Below are positions 1 to 6,186 of a stretch of DNA of 40,915 nt, one piece after another; within the stretch, counting starts at the first letter, position 1, and each line of letters begins with the position of its first letter. A program made the translations under genes and the position numbers. The stretch comes from a virus, in the IMG/VR virus record IMGVR_UViG_3300025286_000038, positions 1 to 40,915 of that record; one strand, written 5' to 3'. The notes beneath the pieces were generated by a model. That model worked only from the letters and a program-made list of their open reading frames with translations, was not told the DNA's origin and did no database searches.

Positions 1-179
1 TGGAAGGTCCGTCTGGAGATGCGTCTTAGTACTAAGTAGTAGCAGCTAGTACCAAGGAAGCATACCCCCCACTAAGAAATACCACTCGGGGGCAAATTGG
101 CGGATGTAGGTCCACGCAGTACTGCTGAAGCGCACGTCGTACGTCGGAATACTACGTGGGTCGAGATAATCCTATTTCG
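1..179. repeat. Left copy of terminal direct repeat
   Basis: The first 179 bases recur at the right end of the window with five substitutions (copy-1 positions 127, 132, 136, 141, 147); all other positions match. It contains two perfect palindromes, CTTAGTACTAAG (25-36) and GCAGTACTGC (116-125), and inverted arms CCACGCAGTA (112-121) and TACTACGTGG (150-159) that enclose all five differences. It also carries the box AAGAAATACCA (74-84) found again in the inverted repeat near 3 kb. No gene is apparent. It could be a genuine terminal repeat or the overlap of a circular or permuted assembly. Confidence 0.9.
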
Positions 180-230
180 TGGTAGATACACCAAAGATTT
201 ACTATTTCGTCCCAACAAAGCCTACTTCGT
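171..230. repeat. Three short TTCGT direct repeats on helical spacing
   Basis: CCTATTTCGT (171-180), ACTATTTCGT (201-210) and CCTACTTCGT (221-230) are three near-identical 10-mers whose starts are 30 and 20 bp apart, so they lie on the same face of the helix. They sit at the inner edge of the left terminal repeat and upstream of the early promoter. This looks like a protein-binding array, either an operator or an origin/packaging element. The binding protein is unknown. Confidence 0.55.
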
Positions 231-358
231 TTTGGATCAACTTTTTTCAAATTTATACATGGTATAAGTTCAGATAATAATGGCGTAAGTCTTTGTTTAT
301 AAACGACTTAGGTGCTGAAACTACTTACTACCATATGGTTTCGGGAAAAAAAGGTTGT

Positions 359-416
359 AACTCCAATAAAAACACAGACTTAAAAATTTGGTGGGTCGGT
401 CGGAAGTTCGTATATT
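359..416 (+). promoter_or_regulatory. Early promoter P1 with conserved upstream block
   Basis: A -10 box TATATT (411-416) follows a weak -35 TTGGTG (388-393) at 17 bp. The upstream block, starting AACTCCAATAAAAACA at 359 and including GACTTAAA, is nearly repeated at 3236 in front of the stronger promoter P2. The -35 match is poor (3 of 6), so P1 may be weaker or need an activator. It would drive the small genes at 661-2660. Confidence 0.55.
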
Positions 417-438
417 ATATCAAGTCAAGGAAATGCAC

Positions 439-472
439 AACCGGAAACCGGATTAACCGGAAACCGGAAACC
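439..472. repeat. Tandem CCGG-containing iterons
   Basis: The 14-mer AACCGGAAACCGGA occurs at 439-452 and 455-468, 16 bp apart, followed by a further AACC. Four CCGG cores fall in 27 bp (441, 448, 457, 464). The array lies just downstream of promoter P1 in non-coding sequence. Such iterons commonly bind a regulator or replication initiator; which protein binds here cannot be told. Confidence 0.6.
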
Positions 473-660
473 ACAAAACGGATTGGGGGAAAATCTGGAA
501 AAATCCGCAACCAAACAAATATAAGGTAGGTGAGTGTCCCCGGCTCGGGGCAACATGACACCTACGGGCGGGAGACCGTCCGGTCCATCGCAAGACGGGA
601 AAAGTATACAAATAGGAACGGCCAGATCTTGGGCCTCCGGTTTGGGAAAGGACTATCGAA
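473..660 (+). other. Leader region before the first gene
   Basis: No convincing gene is seen. The region would be transcribed from P1. It can form a short strong hairpin, CCCCG-GCT-CGGGG (538-550), followed by a GC-rich stretch, GGGCGGGAGACCGTCC (near 566-582), with partial self-complementarity. It looks like an untranslated leader. Open frames starting at 293 and 530 cross the promoter, the iterons or this leader and have no family resemblance. Confidence 0.4.
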
Positions 661-927
661 ATGGGTCTTAACCAAACTACAATCAGGACATCTCGTAATA
701 ACTTCTTGGGAGAGATGGATGGCTATCCTTACTTAAGGGAGTGTTCGTATAACCCTTGTCATCTCGGGATAGAAATCTGTGACCCAGAAGGGAACGTACT
801 AGGCCTCATCGAACGAATAAATATGGGTGATGAGGATGGCACTCAGGATGCATGGGTAGTATATCTAAATGATGGATCATACGCAGACAAGGAGTGGATA
901 TATCCAGGGAGTACAAACGAACTATAA
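661..927 (+). CDS. Small hypothetical protein (88 aa)
   Basis: Unrecognised, acidic, soluble-looking protein. It has alternating hydrophobic residues in the middle (HLGIEICDPEGNVLGLIE, then WVVYLNDGS), which suggests a small beta-rich fold. The first 15-20 residues are uncertain: the ATG at 661 has only a weak purine stretch upstream, and an in-frame ATG at 718 is an alternative start. It ends 19 bp before the next gene and is probably the first gene of the P1 operon. Confidence 0.5.
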   Translation: MGLNQTTIRTSRNNFLGEMDGYPYLRECSYNPCHLGIEICDPEGNVLGLIERINMGDEDGTQDAWVVYLNDGSYADKEWIYPGSTNEL

Positions 928-946
928 CTAAAATCGGAGGTCCAAG

Positions 947-1231
947 ATGACGACAATCAAGATCAAGGTGAGTGTGGACAAGGCCAAGGGGATTCCCTCG
1001 TTCTATCGCAAGGTGGATTCGATCGAGGATGCACAGAAATCCCTCGGTGACGAGGAAACTCTCAAAGCCATCAACGGATACCTGAAATCCCAGGATACGG
1101 TTAATAATGGTCGGAAGTACGTCAAGGCCATCAACGCCGAGGTACAGAGACGTATCGCAACAGGCGAGTTTGTCTGGAACTCAGATACGGAAAATCTGAG
1201 TGTGGTTCACGATCACAATGAAGAGCTCTAA
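947..1231 (+). CDS. Small hypothetical protein (94 aa)
   Basis: Unrecognised protein preceded by a good ribosome binding site (CGGAGG, 8 bp before ATG). It starts with a short beta-like segment (TIKIKVSVDKAKG) and continues as charged helices with the element YVKAINAEVQRRIATGEFVW. There are no membrane segments, cysteine clusters or enzyme motifs. It is second in the early run of small genes. Confidence 0.7.
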   Translation: MTTIKIKVSVDKAKGIPSFYRKVDSIEDAQKSLGDEETLKAINGYLKSQDTVNNGRKYVKAINAEVQRRIATGEFVWNSDTENLSVVHDHNEEL

Positions 1232-1301
1232 GTAAAACGAGGCCCGAGATCTGGTCAAGCGGTGGACAGGACAACTCCAATCTAAAAGGGAGGTGAAACC
1301 T

Positions 1302-1541
1302 TTGGACAAGATTAATCGAATACACCTTAAGGTGGGTACTAAGGTGCTGTCGATTATCCAAGGGGAAGGAACCTACAGTGATGAGGATACCTGTGAGGTA
1401 GCTTATATCACAGAAAGAGGAGAGGTTTCAGAACCCCAAGGTTATATCACAGCAGCCGAGTTGATAGAGGTCATACAAGATCTGTATGACGGGAACTCGA
1501 TGTGGTGGGAGAAGGATAGGTGGGGTCCCAGTAGTAGGTGA
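1302..1541 (+). CDS. Small hypothetical protein (79 aa), TTG start
   Basis: The start is placed at TTG 1302 because an extended ribosome binding site (GGGAGGTGAAACC) lies directly before it; the in-frame GTG at 1293 overlaps that site. The protein (MDKINRIHLKVGTKVLSIIQ...) looks like a compact beta-barrel-like domain with VGTKVLSI and EVAYITERGEV, reminiscent of small phage SH3-like proteins, but no family can be named. Part of the P1 operon. Confidence 0.65.
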   Translation: MDKINRIHLKVGTKVLSIIQGEGTYSDEDTCEVAYITERGEVSEPQGYITAAELIEVIQDLYDGNSMWWEKDRWGPSSR

Positions 1542-1571
1542 AAAAATCCAAGATGGAAGGGAGGTGATACC

Positions 1572-1754
1572 TTGGAAGGCTTGGACAAGGTCGTCAAGGC
1601 CTACGGAACCAAAAGGACAGATATCTGGGCTCTTGAGCACATCATCCAGAATTTTGTGAAAGAGGCTCATTGCTTAGATGATTGGAAGAACTCTGTAGGA
1701 AAGCTGAAAGAGATGTGTGACATCTTACTGAGAGGTGTAGACAAGGAGTATTAG
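1572..1754 (+). CDS. Small hypothetical protein (60 aa), TTG start
   Basis: Mostly helical, charged protein with no recognisable domain. The TTG start at 1572 is set by the ribosome binding site GGGAGGTGATACC immediately upstream. The next gene starts directly after its stop codon, and the AAGGAG serving that gene lies inside the last codons of this one, so the two are probably translationally coupled. Confidence 0.65.
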   Translation: MEGLDKVVKAYGTKRTDIWALEHIIQNFVKEAHCLDDWKNSVGKLKEMCDILLRGVDKEY

Positions 1755-1892
1755 GTGAAAAGATCCAAGCAAGAACTAAGGAACACCGTAGGATGGCTTC
1801 ACGCAGAAATCATAAAACCCAGGAACAAGGTGGAACTCCTTGCATGGAGGATTAGAAGATGGTGGAGACAGAGACGAGCCCAAGCCTACTAA
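1755..1892 (+). CDS. Very small basic protein (45 aa)
   Basis: GTG start at 1755, one base after the previous stop, with AAGGAG at 1743-1748 at correct spacing. The product begins MKRSKQELRNTVGWLHAEI and ends in a strongly basic, Trp/Arg-rich helix (WRIRRWWRQRRAQAY). It overlaps the next gene by 34 bp in another frame. The basic amphipathic tail could bind nucleic acid or a host protein; this is only inference from composition. Confidence 0.5.
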   Translation: MKRSKQELRNTVGWLHAEIIKPRNKVELLAWRIRRWWRQRRAQAY

Positions 1893-2083
1893 AGGCTGAA
1901 GTCAAGCTCGCCTTGATGCAAAGGATGGCTTACCTACAGATGGTGCGGAGGAGTAAGCGAGAGGACGGTGATAAATCCAAGATCGTCTTCAAGCAAGGTT
2001 TGCACTATTCAAGAGGTGAGCTGGCCGATAGGATCAAGGCGTGCAAGCATGCGTTGAGAGTTGTGGATGAGACCTGGTTTTAG
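1859..2083 (+). CDS. Small basic hypothetical protein (74 aa)
   Basis: ATG at 1859 with TGGAGGAT upstream. The protein is predicted all-helical, rich in Lys/Arg, and contains LALMQRMAYLQMVRRSKRE and ADRIKACKHALRVV. No domain is recognised. It overlaps the preceding 45-aa gene and ends 13 bp before the next start. Confidence 0.6.
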   Translation: MVETETSPSLLKAEVKLALMQRMAYLQMVRRSKREDGDKSKIVFKQGLHYSRGELADRIKACKHALRVVDETWF

Positions 2084-2096
2084 AAAGGAGGTGAGC

Positions 2097-2396
2097 TTGA
2101 AAAGAACCTACGTAGTAAGGGTAGTTGTTCAAAGCACAGATAAAGAGATGTTCCCCGGTCATTCAGATGACCCTAACAAAAATCTCTTTCTGTTCGTAGA
2201 ACAGCTACGCTATGCAGGGCTGGTGCACAGGCACAATATAGATACAAGGCTTGTGTTTGACATCTTGCCACCAGCTAAAGTAGAGTCCAAGGTCTGGGCC
2301 AAGCAGGTTGCTGAAAGGATGCAGACCTTTGGCTATAACGCAGAAGTCGCACCTAAATGGGAGGATGCCATGGAAGGAGTGGTCTATTCTGAATGA
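2097..2396 (+). CDS. Small hypothetical protein (99 aa), TTG start
   Basis: The TTG at 2097 is chosen because AAAGGAGGTGAGC precedes it; the frame stays open upstream to 2061. The product (MKRTYVVRVVVQSTDKEMFPG...) has a ferredoxin-like beta-alpha-beta feel: an N-terminal strand, DPNKNLFLFVEQLRYAG helix, RLVFDILPP strand, VWAKQVAERMQTFGYNAEV helix and strand. No catalytic motif is seen. Function unknown. Confidence 0.7.
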   Translation: MKRTYVVRVVVQSTDKEMFPGHSDDPNKNLFLFVEQLRYAGLVHRHNIDTRLVFDILPPAKVESKVWAKQVAERMQTFGYNAEVAPKWEDAMEGVVYSE

Positions 2397-2435
2397 GCAA
2401 GACCTTAAATTTAGAACGAAAGGAGGTGATACCTC

Positions 2436-2660
2436 ATGGCAAAGTGGCACCTGTGGATCGAGAGAGCAAAGGATGAATCTCGTCCCGAGGACATGTATTC
2501 ACTCGAGGAAAGCATAGTCTTAGATGATCAGACTTGCTCAGCCCTCATGTCAGTCCTCTGCGACAGGCACAAGCTCGAACAATATGGTGATCGTGCAGAG
2601 CAATCTCGTGATCGAAACAAGGTCAGGGTGTGGATTCAAAGGATGGAGGATGAGACATAG
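2436..2660 (+). CDS. Small hypothetical protein (74 aa)
   Basis: ATG preceded by AAAGGAGGTGATACCTC, one of the longest anti-16S-complementary sites in the window. The product (MAKWHLWIERAKDESRPEDM...) is charged and helical, with LMSVLCDRHKLEQYGDRAEQ. Unrecognised. It is the last gene of the first operon; a strong terminator begins 9 bp after its stop codon. Confidence 0.65.
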   Translation: MAKWHLWIERAKDESRPEDMYSLEESIVLDDQTCSALMSVLCDRHKLEQYGDRAEQSRDRNKVRVWIQRMEDET

Positions 2661-2668
2661 GAGAGGTC

Positions 2669-2707
2669 AGAGGTGGGAGGGAGAGATCCCTCCCGCCTCT
2701 CTTTTTC
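2669..2707 (+). terminator. Intrinsic terminator of the first early operon
   Basis: A 13-bp stem, GAGGTGGGAGGGA (2670-2682) with TCCCTCCCGCCTC (2687-2699) and one G-U pair, closes a GAGA tetraloop and is followed by CTTTTTCC. This is a textbook rho-independent terminator on the + strand. Confidence 0.9.
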
Positions 2708-2762
2708 CGTGATCAGATTTAAAGGCATAAGGATAACCAGGAAAGTTAGAAATAAGGTGTTC

Positions 2763-2785
2763 TAAACTTTCAAACTGAAATTTTA
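2763..2785. promoter_or_regulatory. Dispersed 23-bp dyad, site 1
   Basis: Half-sites TAAACTTTCA and TGAAATTTTA with spacer AAC. First of nine copies of the same dyad in the window. It lies between the terminator at 2669-2707 and the large inverted repeat, in non-coding DNA. Confidence 0.8.
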
Positions 2786-2831
2786 CCTGTATACGGCTAA
2801 AGTATTGTAAGACACCTACTTATATACACCG

Positions 2832-3138
2832 CTGGTCATCAGATACGCATAAGTGGTTCTAAAATCGGCATTTAGCCGTATTTACTACGCTGTGGGATAC
2901 TAGATGATACACCAAGAAAGACTAAGTAATACCAAGTCCAGGAGACCTCAGATCTCAGACCATAGACTTATAAAAATATATATAATATATATAGATATAT
3001 ATATATGTTGCTAAGGTTCTTTTCTTGGTATTACTTGGTATGACCTGGTATTTCTTGATCCGTCTAGGAGTATCCCAAGCCGTAGTAAATACGCCTATGT
3101 GTGGATTTTAGAATAGTTTAACCGTATCTGGCGACCAG
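2832..3138. repeat. 307-bp interrupted inverted repeat with AT-only core, candidate origin
   Basis: Two arms of just over 100 bp (2832-2936 and 3024-3138) are imperfect inverted copies. Matching blocks are CTGGTCATCAGATACG (2832-2847; 14 of 16 in 3123-3138), TTCTAAAATC (2857-2866/3104-3113), CGTATTTACTACG (2877-2889/3081-3093), GGGATACT (2894-2901/3069-3076) and AAGTAATACCAAG (2924-2936/3024-3036). The 87-bp centre contains an A/T run from 2968 to 3006 interrupted by a single G. An AT-rich unwinding element flanked by repeated boxes in the main non-coding gap of the early block is typical of a replication origin. This role is inferred. Confidence 0.75.
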
Positions 3139-3235
3139 AAGTGAAAATAACCTGTTGAGAGTCAACAACTTAGGCGTATTCACAGATGAACTTCGTAGTA
3201 CATGGTACTAACTAATACAAATGAAAAAAGTGCGT

Positions 3236-3294
3236 AACTTCAATAAAAACAACGACTTAAAGCCCTTGACATTTCCGGGGGAAATTCGTATATT
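3236..3294 (+). promoter_or_regulatory. Promoter P2, consensus sigma70
   Basis: TTGACA (3266-3271), 17-bp spacer, TATATT (3289-3294). The upstream block AACTTCAATAAAAACA plus GACTTAAA and the sequence around the -10 closely repeat those of promoter P1 at 359-416. It drives the gene run starting at 3390, with a leader of about 90 bases. Confidence 0.85.
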
Positions 3295-3389
3295 ATACAT
3301 GGTAGCAGGGTTCCACCCTTGACCGACAGGGTCACGCAACGAGGCCTCTGACCCAAGATGGTCAACACGAAGCGAGAGGAGGTATCAAG

Positions 3390-3743
3390 ATGGCAAAGCA
3401 AAACGGTAGTAAGGTATGCGAGATGTTGAAAGATCTCGGTCACGAGCTTTTCCAGCATGGTAATCCTGACTATGCGGCTTGGTTCTGTACTGAAGCAATC
3501 AAGCGGGGGCTCGAACCCAAGATCGAACCTCAAGGAGAGCTGGTAGAGGGAGAGGCCAAAAACTTCTGCACACAAGTGGAAGTGTTTTGTCCTTGGGGAG
3601 ACAGGGAAGAAGTACCGAAGGGTTTCCTGTCTTTTCTTCGGTATATCATATCCTCCACAGATGGTGAAGTGAAGTTCAAGGTCTACTCCCGTGGTGGAAG
3701 CGATGAGGTAGATGAAGGACTTGTTGTGGAGATAGAAACATGA
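3390..3743 (+). CDS. Hypothetical protein (117 aa)
   Basis: First gene after promoter P2, with ribosome binding site GAGGAGG and ATG at 3390. The N-terminal half is helical (VCEMLKDLGHELFQHGNPDYAAWF); the C-terminal half has beta-like segments (EVKFKVYSRGG). Not recognised. The next gene starts inside its stop codon (ATGA overlap), so the two are coupled. Confidence 0.75.
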   Translation: MAKQNGSKVCEMLKDLGHELFQHGNPDYAAWFCTEAIKRGLEPKIEPQGELVEGEAKNFCTQVEVFCPWGDREEVPKGFLSFLRYIISSTDGEVKFKVYSRGGSDEVDEGLVVEIET

Positions 3744-4129
3744 GAGACTATATCCACATAGGCCCCGTGCCCATTGACGAGAGCTGTGCTCAAGTGGGCC
3801 GAGCTAACTACCGAGCACAAGCTCGTATTGAATGTCGGGTGTTTAAGGAACAGCTTGAGCGTAAATTCCCAGATGGAGAATTTGTGGTCAAATCTTTTCC
3901 TCATGAATTCGGGACATACTTCGAGGTGGTTGCTTACTTCGAGGATGAGGAGAGAATAGATTTTAATTTCGGAACATACGAGGTAGATAGAGATGCCGAA
4001 GCTTTAAGGGCTAGGGAAGCTGCTTTCGAGGCCGAAGCCAACACGCCCACGAATTGGGACAAGGAGGCCAAGGCCAAGTTGGCAGACCTTAGTGATGACT
4101 ATCCCTTCGCGTTTAAAGTTTCAGAATGA
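3740..4129 (+). CDS. Hypothetical acidic protein (129 aa)
   Basis: ATGA overlap with the preceding gene at 3740. Acidic protein with an N-terminal CAQVGRANYRAQARIECRVF segment, two central strands (EFVVKSFPHEF, YFEVVAYFEDE) and an acidic helix rich in Ala/Glu. No family recognised. Its last codons and stop lie within dispersed dyad site 2, so the dyad constrains the C-terminus (FKVSE). Confidence 0.75.
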   Translation: MRDYIHIGPVPIDESCAQVGRANYRAQARIECRVFKEQLERKFPDGEFVVKSFPHEFGTYFEVVAYFEDEERIDFNFGTYEVDRDAEALRAREAAFEAEANTPTNWDKEAKAKLADLSDDYPFAFKVSE

Positions 4130-4136
4130 AAGTTTA
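4114..4136. promoter_or_regulatory. Dispersed 23-bp dyad, site 2
   Basis: Half-sites TAAAGTTTCA and TGAAAGTTTA with spacer GAA. It overlaps the stop codon of the upstream gene and directly precedes the folded leader at 4139-4230. Confidence 0.8.
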
Positions 4137-4138
4137 TG

Positions 4139-4230
4139 GGGAGGAAGAGGTATGTTTAAAAAAGGAATCTTTCCCCGACAAAAGGTTCCTTCGCACCTTG
4201 CTGACCAGCTGGTGTTCTCCTCTTCCTCCC
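4139..4230 (+). ncRNA. Predicted three-way-junction RNA in a 5' leader
   Basis: Three nested pairings are visible. P1 is a perfect 12-bp stem, GGGAGGAAGAGG (4139-4150) with CCTCTTCCTCCC (4219-4230). P2 is an 11-bp stem with one G-U, AAGGAATCTTT (4162-4172) with AAAGGTTCCTT (4181-4191), loop of 8. P3 is CACC (4194-4197) with GGTG (4211-4214) plus an inner GCT/AGC closing GACC. Junction strands are 11, 2 and 4 nt. It ends 5 bases before the AAAGGAG of the next gene, so it could control that gene or act as a processed RNA. The alternative is coincidence within an open frame that continues upstream of 4248. Confidence 0.5.
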
Positions 4231-4247
4231 TAAAAGGAGACAAGCAC

Positions 4248-4547
4248 ATGGGTAAACCAAAGGTTACCATCTTCCCAGAGGGAAAGAAGAAGTTGAAAGA
4301 GATCAAAGAGGCCGATCGTCTTCGAGAATTCTATGGAAAACGAACAGTCCTCCCTCTTGATGTTAAATACATTCTTACCATGTATTCAAACGACTACGGT
4401 GAGAGGACAGACTATCTGAAGTCTTATGAGGAAGGGCTCGATCGTATCATGAGCATCTGCAAGAGTTACCGTAAGGGTTCCTTTATCACGATTTCCCTTA
4501 CGCCCTTGCCCAAGAGCAACTATGAGTATATCAAGAAGTATGTCTGA
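4248..4547 (+). CDS. Basic hypothetical protein (99 aa)
   Basis: The start is placed at ATG 4248 because AAAGGAG lies 8 bases upstream; the frame is open back to 4092 but that stretch carries a strongly paired RNA element and a dyad. The product (MGKPKVTIFPEGKKKLKEI...) is basic and helical, with LPLDVKYILTMYSNDYGERT and a repeat of Tyr/Lys near the end. No domain recognised. Confidence 0.7.
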   Translation: MGKPKVTIFPEGKKKLKEIKEADRLREFYGKRTVLPLDVKYILTMYSNDYGERTDYLKSYEEGLDRIMSICKSYRKGSFITISLTPLPKSNYEYIKKYV

Positions 4548-4558
4548 GGGAGGGTAAG

Positions 4559-5140
4559 ATGGCAAGATGGATAGTAGACGTCAGACTTGAGGTAGAAGCA
4601 ATAAACCATGAAACTGCAAGGCAGATGGCTGAGTTGGTTCTCGAAGGGAGCAAGTTTCATACATACGAGACGCATAAGATAGAGTATTACCAACATCCCT
4701 TTAACCCGGTAAGAGACATCGAGCTTCTCGGCAAGAAAATCTTTGTCAAGCCCAAGAGAACAAAGTTTCTGCGAAACGCCCCATATTCCTACAAACCTAT
4801 GAAGGCCGAATTTATTCAAAACAGAGACAACTTCGATGCTCTCCGCAGTGCTGATTGGGTGAGAGAACTTTGGAAGATCGAGGGAAAGGACTACTACATA
4901 CTAGTATTCATTGACCAAGATCTTCTACAGGAAGACACCACAAAAGATCGAGTCAGAGCTGTAGCCGAGATGATCATAGCCTCGGGGGTCTTGCCCTTTA
5001 AACAGAGTGCTGGTGCAATCATCAAGGTCTGGAAGAACATGGCCGAGGAACAAAACAAGAGCATTCTCGAAATCGCTGAGGGAATGTTTGCGGGAATGAA
5101 CGAGGCGAAGGAAACCCAAACTACAGGAGGTGCAAGATGA
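4559..5140 (+). CDS. Hypothetical protein (193 aa)
   Basis: ATG with GAGGGAGGG upstream. The N-terminus (MARWIVDVRLEVEAINHETA) resembles small phage proteins with a ferredoxin-like fold that starts with a strand and a helix containing ETARQMAELVLEG. The C-terminal third is helical (VRAVAEMIIASGVLPF, ILEIAEGMFAGMNEA). No catalytic motif seen. The next gene begins within its stop codon (ATGA). Confidence 0.75.
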   Translation: MARWIVDVRLEVEAINHETARQMAELVLEGSKFHTYETHKIEYYQHPFNPVRDIELLGKKIFVKPKRTKFLRNAPYSYKPMKAEFIQNRDNFDALRSADWVRELWKIEGKDYYILVFIDQDLLQEDTTKDRVRAVAEMIIASGVLPFKQSAGAIIKVWKNMAEEQNKSILEIAEGMFAGMNEAKETQTTGGAR

Positions 5141-5403
5141 AACTCGATAAGGAACTCGACGAGAAGAGATGGAAGGACACTGTCTACGATGCAGAGCTTG
5201 CACTGGACAAACTACAGGAGATCCAAGACGACTATCGAGATTGGCTTGGCGAGCTGGAAGAGGCAGAGGAGGGCGATCAAAAAATGCTGGATAATCTCAC
5301 GGAGCTCACAGAAATCGACCTTGATAGTGCTTTGTCAGTCATCTACGATGCCTTGGATGCTACCAAGTTCTTCAAGACCTTTCCAGTGAGGAAGTCCACT
5401 TGA
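5137..5403 (+). CDS. Acidic coiled-coil protein (88 aa)
   Basis: Coupled to the preceding gene by an ATGA overlap and preceded by AGGAGG. Strongly acidic and predicted helical throughout, with heptad-like spacing in LDKLQEIQDDYRDWLGELEE and in LTELTEIDLDSALSVIYDAL. A small acidic helical protein of this type in an early region often binds a host protein or mimics DNA charge; there is no direct evidence here. Confidence 0.7.
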   Translation: MKLDKELDEKRWKDTVYDAELALDKLQEIQDDYRDWLGELEEAEEGDQKMLDNLTELTEIDLDSALSVIYDALDATKFFKTFPVRKST

Positions 5404-5600
5404 TAATCAAAGACCTCTTTCACCTCCTTTGGAACAGGCCAGGCGGAGATAACAGAATTGCCAGGAAGAAAGTAGTTATAGGCAAAGTAAATCGTGACAA
5501 GGAGGTGGATCTGATGAAAGGATCTCCACTGGTTGACGATCTGCGCTGGTTCTACGCTTGGACATCAAGAAGACCTACAGGAAGGAGAAAGGAAAGATGA
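5400..5600 (+). CDS. Small basic hypothetical protein (66 aa), start uncertain
   Basis: TTG at 5400 overlaps the previous stop (TTGA), with GAGGAAG upstream. An in-frame ATG at 5514 has an AAGGAGGTGG site before it and would give only 28 residues (MKGSPLVDDLRWFYAW...). The sequence is basic, with a C-terminal RRPTGRRKER tail. Unrecognised, and either start is possible. Confidence 0.45.
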   Translation: MIIKDLFHLLWNRPGGDNRIARKKVVIGKVNRDKEVDLMKGSPLVDDLRWFYAWTSRRPTGRRKER

Positions 5601-5607
5601 ACAACGC

Positions 5608-5812
5608 TAGCAAGTAGTATTAAGTAGTCCCATACGTATTTCTGTCGCCTTCATCCATTTTTCTCTTGACATTCAAGAAAAAATGTGGTATATTTGGAGT
5701 AGAAAACGAAACGAACATGGCCAAAACAAGACTATTGAAGCTCTAACCTCCCACATCCCTTCAACCCTTTTCATCTGAGTGTAAGACAAAGAACGAAGGA
5801 GGTGATAATCTA
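5608..5812 (+). promoter_or_regulatory. Promoter P3 region
   Basis: TTGACA (5666-5671), 17-bp spacer, TATATT (5689-5694): identical boxes and spacing to P2. The upstream AT-rich stretch AAGTAGTATTAAGTAGT (5613-5629) resembles the AGTACTAAGTAGTAG of the terminal repeat (28-42). The leader runs about 115 bases to the gene at 5813 with no other clear structure. Confidence 0.85.
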
Positions 5813-6058
5813 ATGGCTACCACAAAGTCTCATATCAGCAAAGAGGGTATTTCTGTTGAGGTTCCACAGTACGACTCTCTCGCGGAGGCAGTTGACGCTG
5901 ATGGGGAGGACACTGTCCTCAAAGGCTACAACCAGCATCGGTTCGACCGAGACAGTGTGAATGGAGTAAGGAAGCAGAAGACTCGGATCACACAGGCCCT
6001 GCTCAAGAATCCGGACCTTATGGCGCAGATTCAAGCGTCTATGGACGGAGATGAGTAA
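5813..6058 (+). CDS. Hypothetical protein (81 aa)
   Basis: ATG preceded by GAAGGAGGTGATAATC. The product begins MATTKSHISKEGISVEVPQY and includes EAVDADGEDTVLKGYNQHRF and a C-terminal helix TRITQALLKNPDLMAQIQAS. It is the only gene directly behind promoter P3 before a 250-bp gap, so it may be highly transcribed. No function can be assigned. Confidence 0.8.
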   Translation: MATTKSHISKEGISVEVPQYDSLAEAVDADGEDTVLKGYNQHRFDRDSVNGVRKQKTRITQALLKNPDLMAQIQASMDGDE

Positions 6059-6098
6059 GGCAGGGAGGGGGATGTGGGACAAACTTTTGATGAGGTTT

Positions 6099-6121
6099 CA
6101 AAGTTTCATTCTGAAAATTTA
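6099..6121. promoter_or_regulatory. Dispersed 23-bp dyad, site 3
   Basis: Half-sites CAAAGTTTCA and TGAAAATTTA with spacer TTC; the most diverged copy (outer base C instead of T). Lies in the gap between genes, 41 bp after the stop of the 81-aa gene. Confidence 0.75.
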
Positions 6122-6186
6122 AAATTGGTTTGAGGCACATCCAATCTGAGGGCAGAGCAAGACTGACTCTCTCTATAAAAAGCCTC

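Noticed and set aside
437-474. CRISPR-like repeat
   Set aside because: The CCGG repeats are only 14 bp with 2-bp gaps; this is an iteron-type array, not repeat-spacer structure.
293-529. 78-codon open frame covering promoter P1 and the iterons
   Set aside because: It spans the -35/-10 boxes and CCGG repeats, has low-complexity content and no ribosome binding site.
530-736. 68-codon open frame
   Set aside because: The GTG start lies in a hairpin-forming leader and the frame overlaps the better-supported gene at 661. Protein-like features are absent.
4092-4247. Upstream extension of the gene at 4248
   Set aside because: The extension crosses dyad site 2 and the folded leader; the ATG at 4248 has AAAGGAG at ideal spacing.
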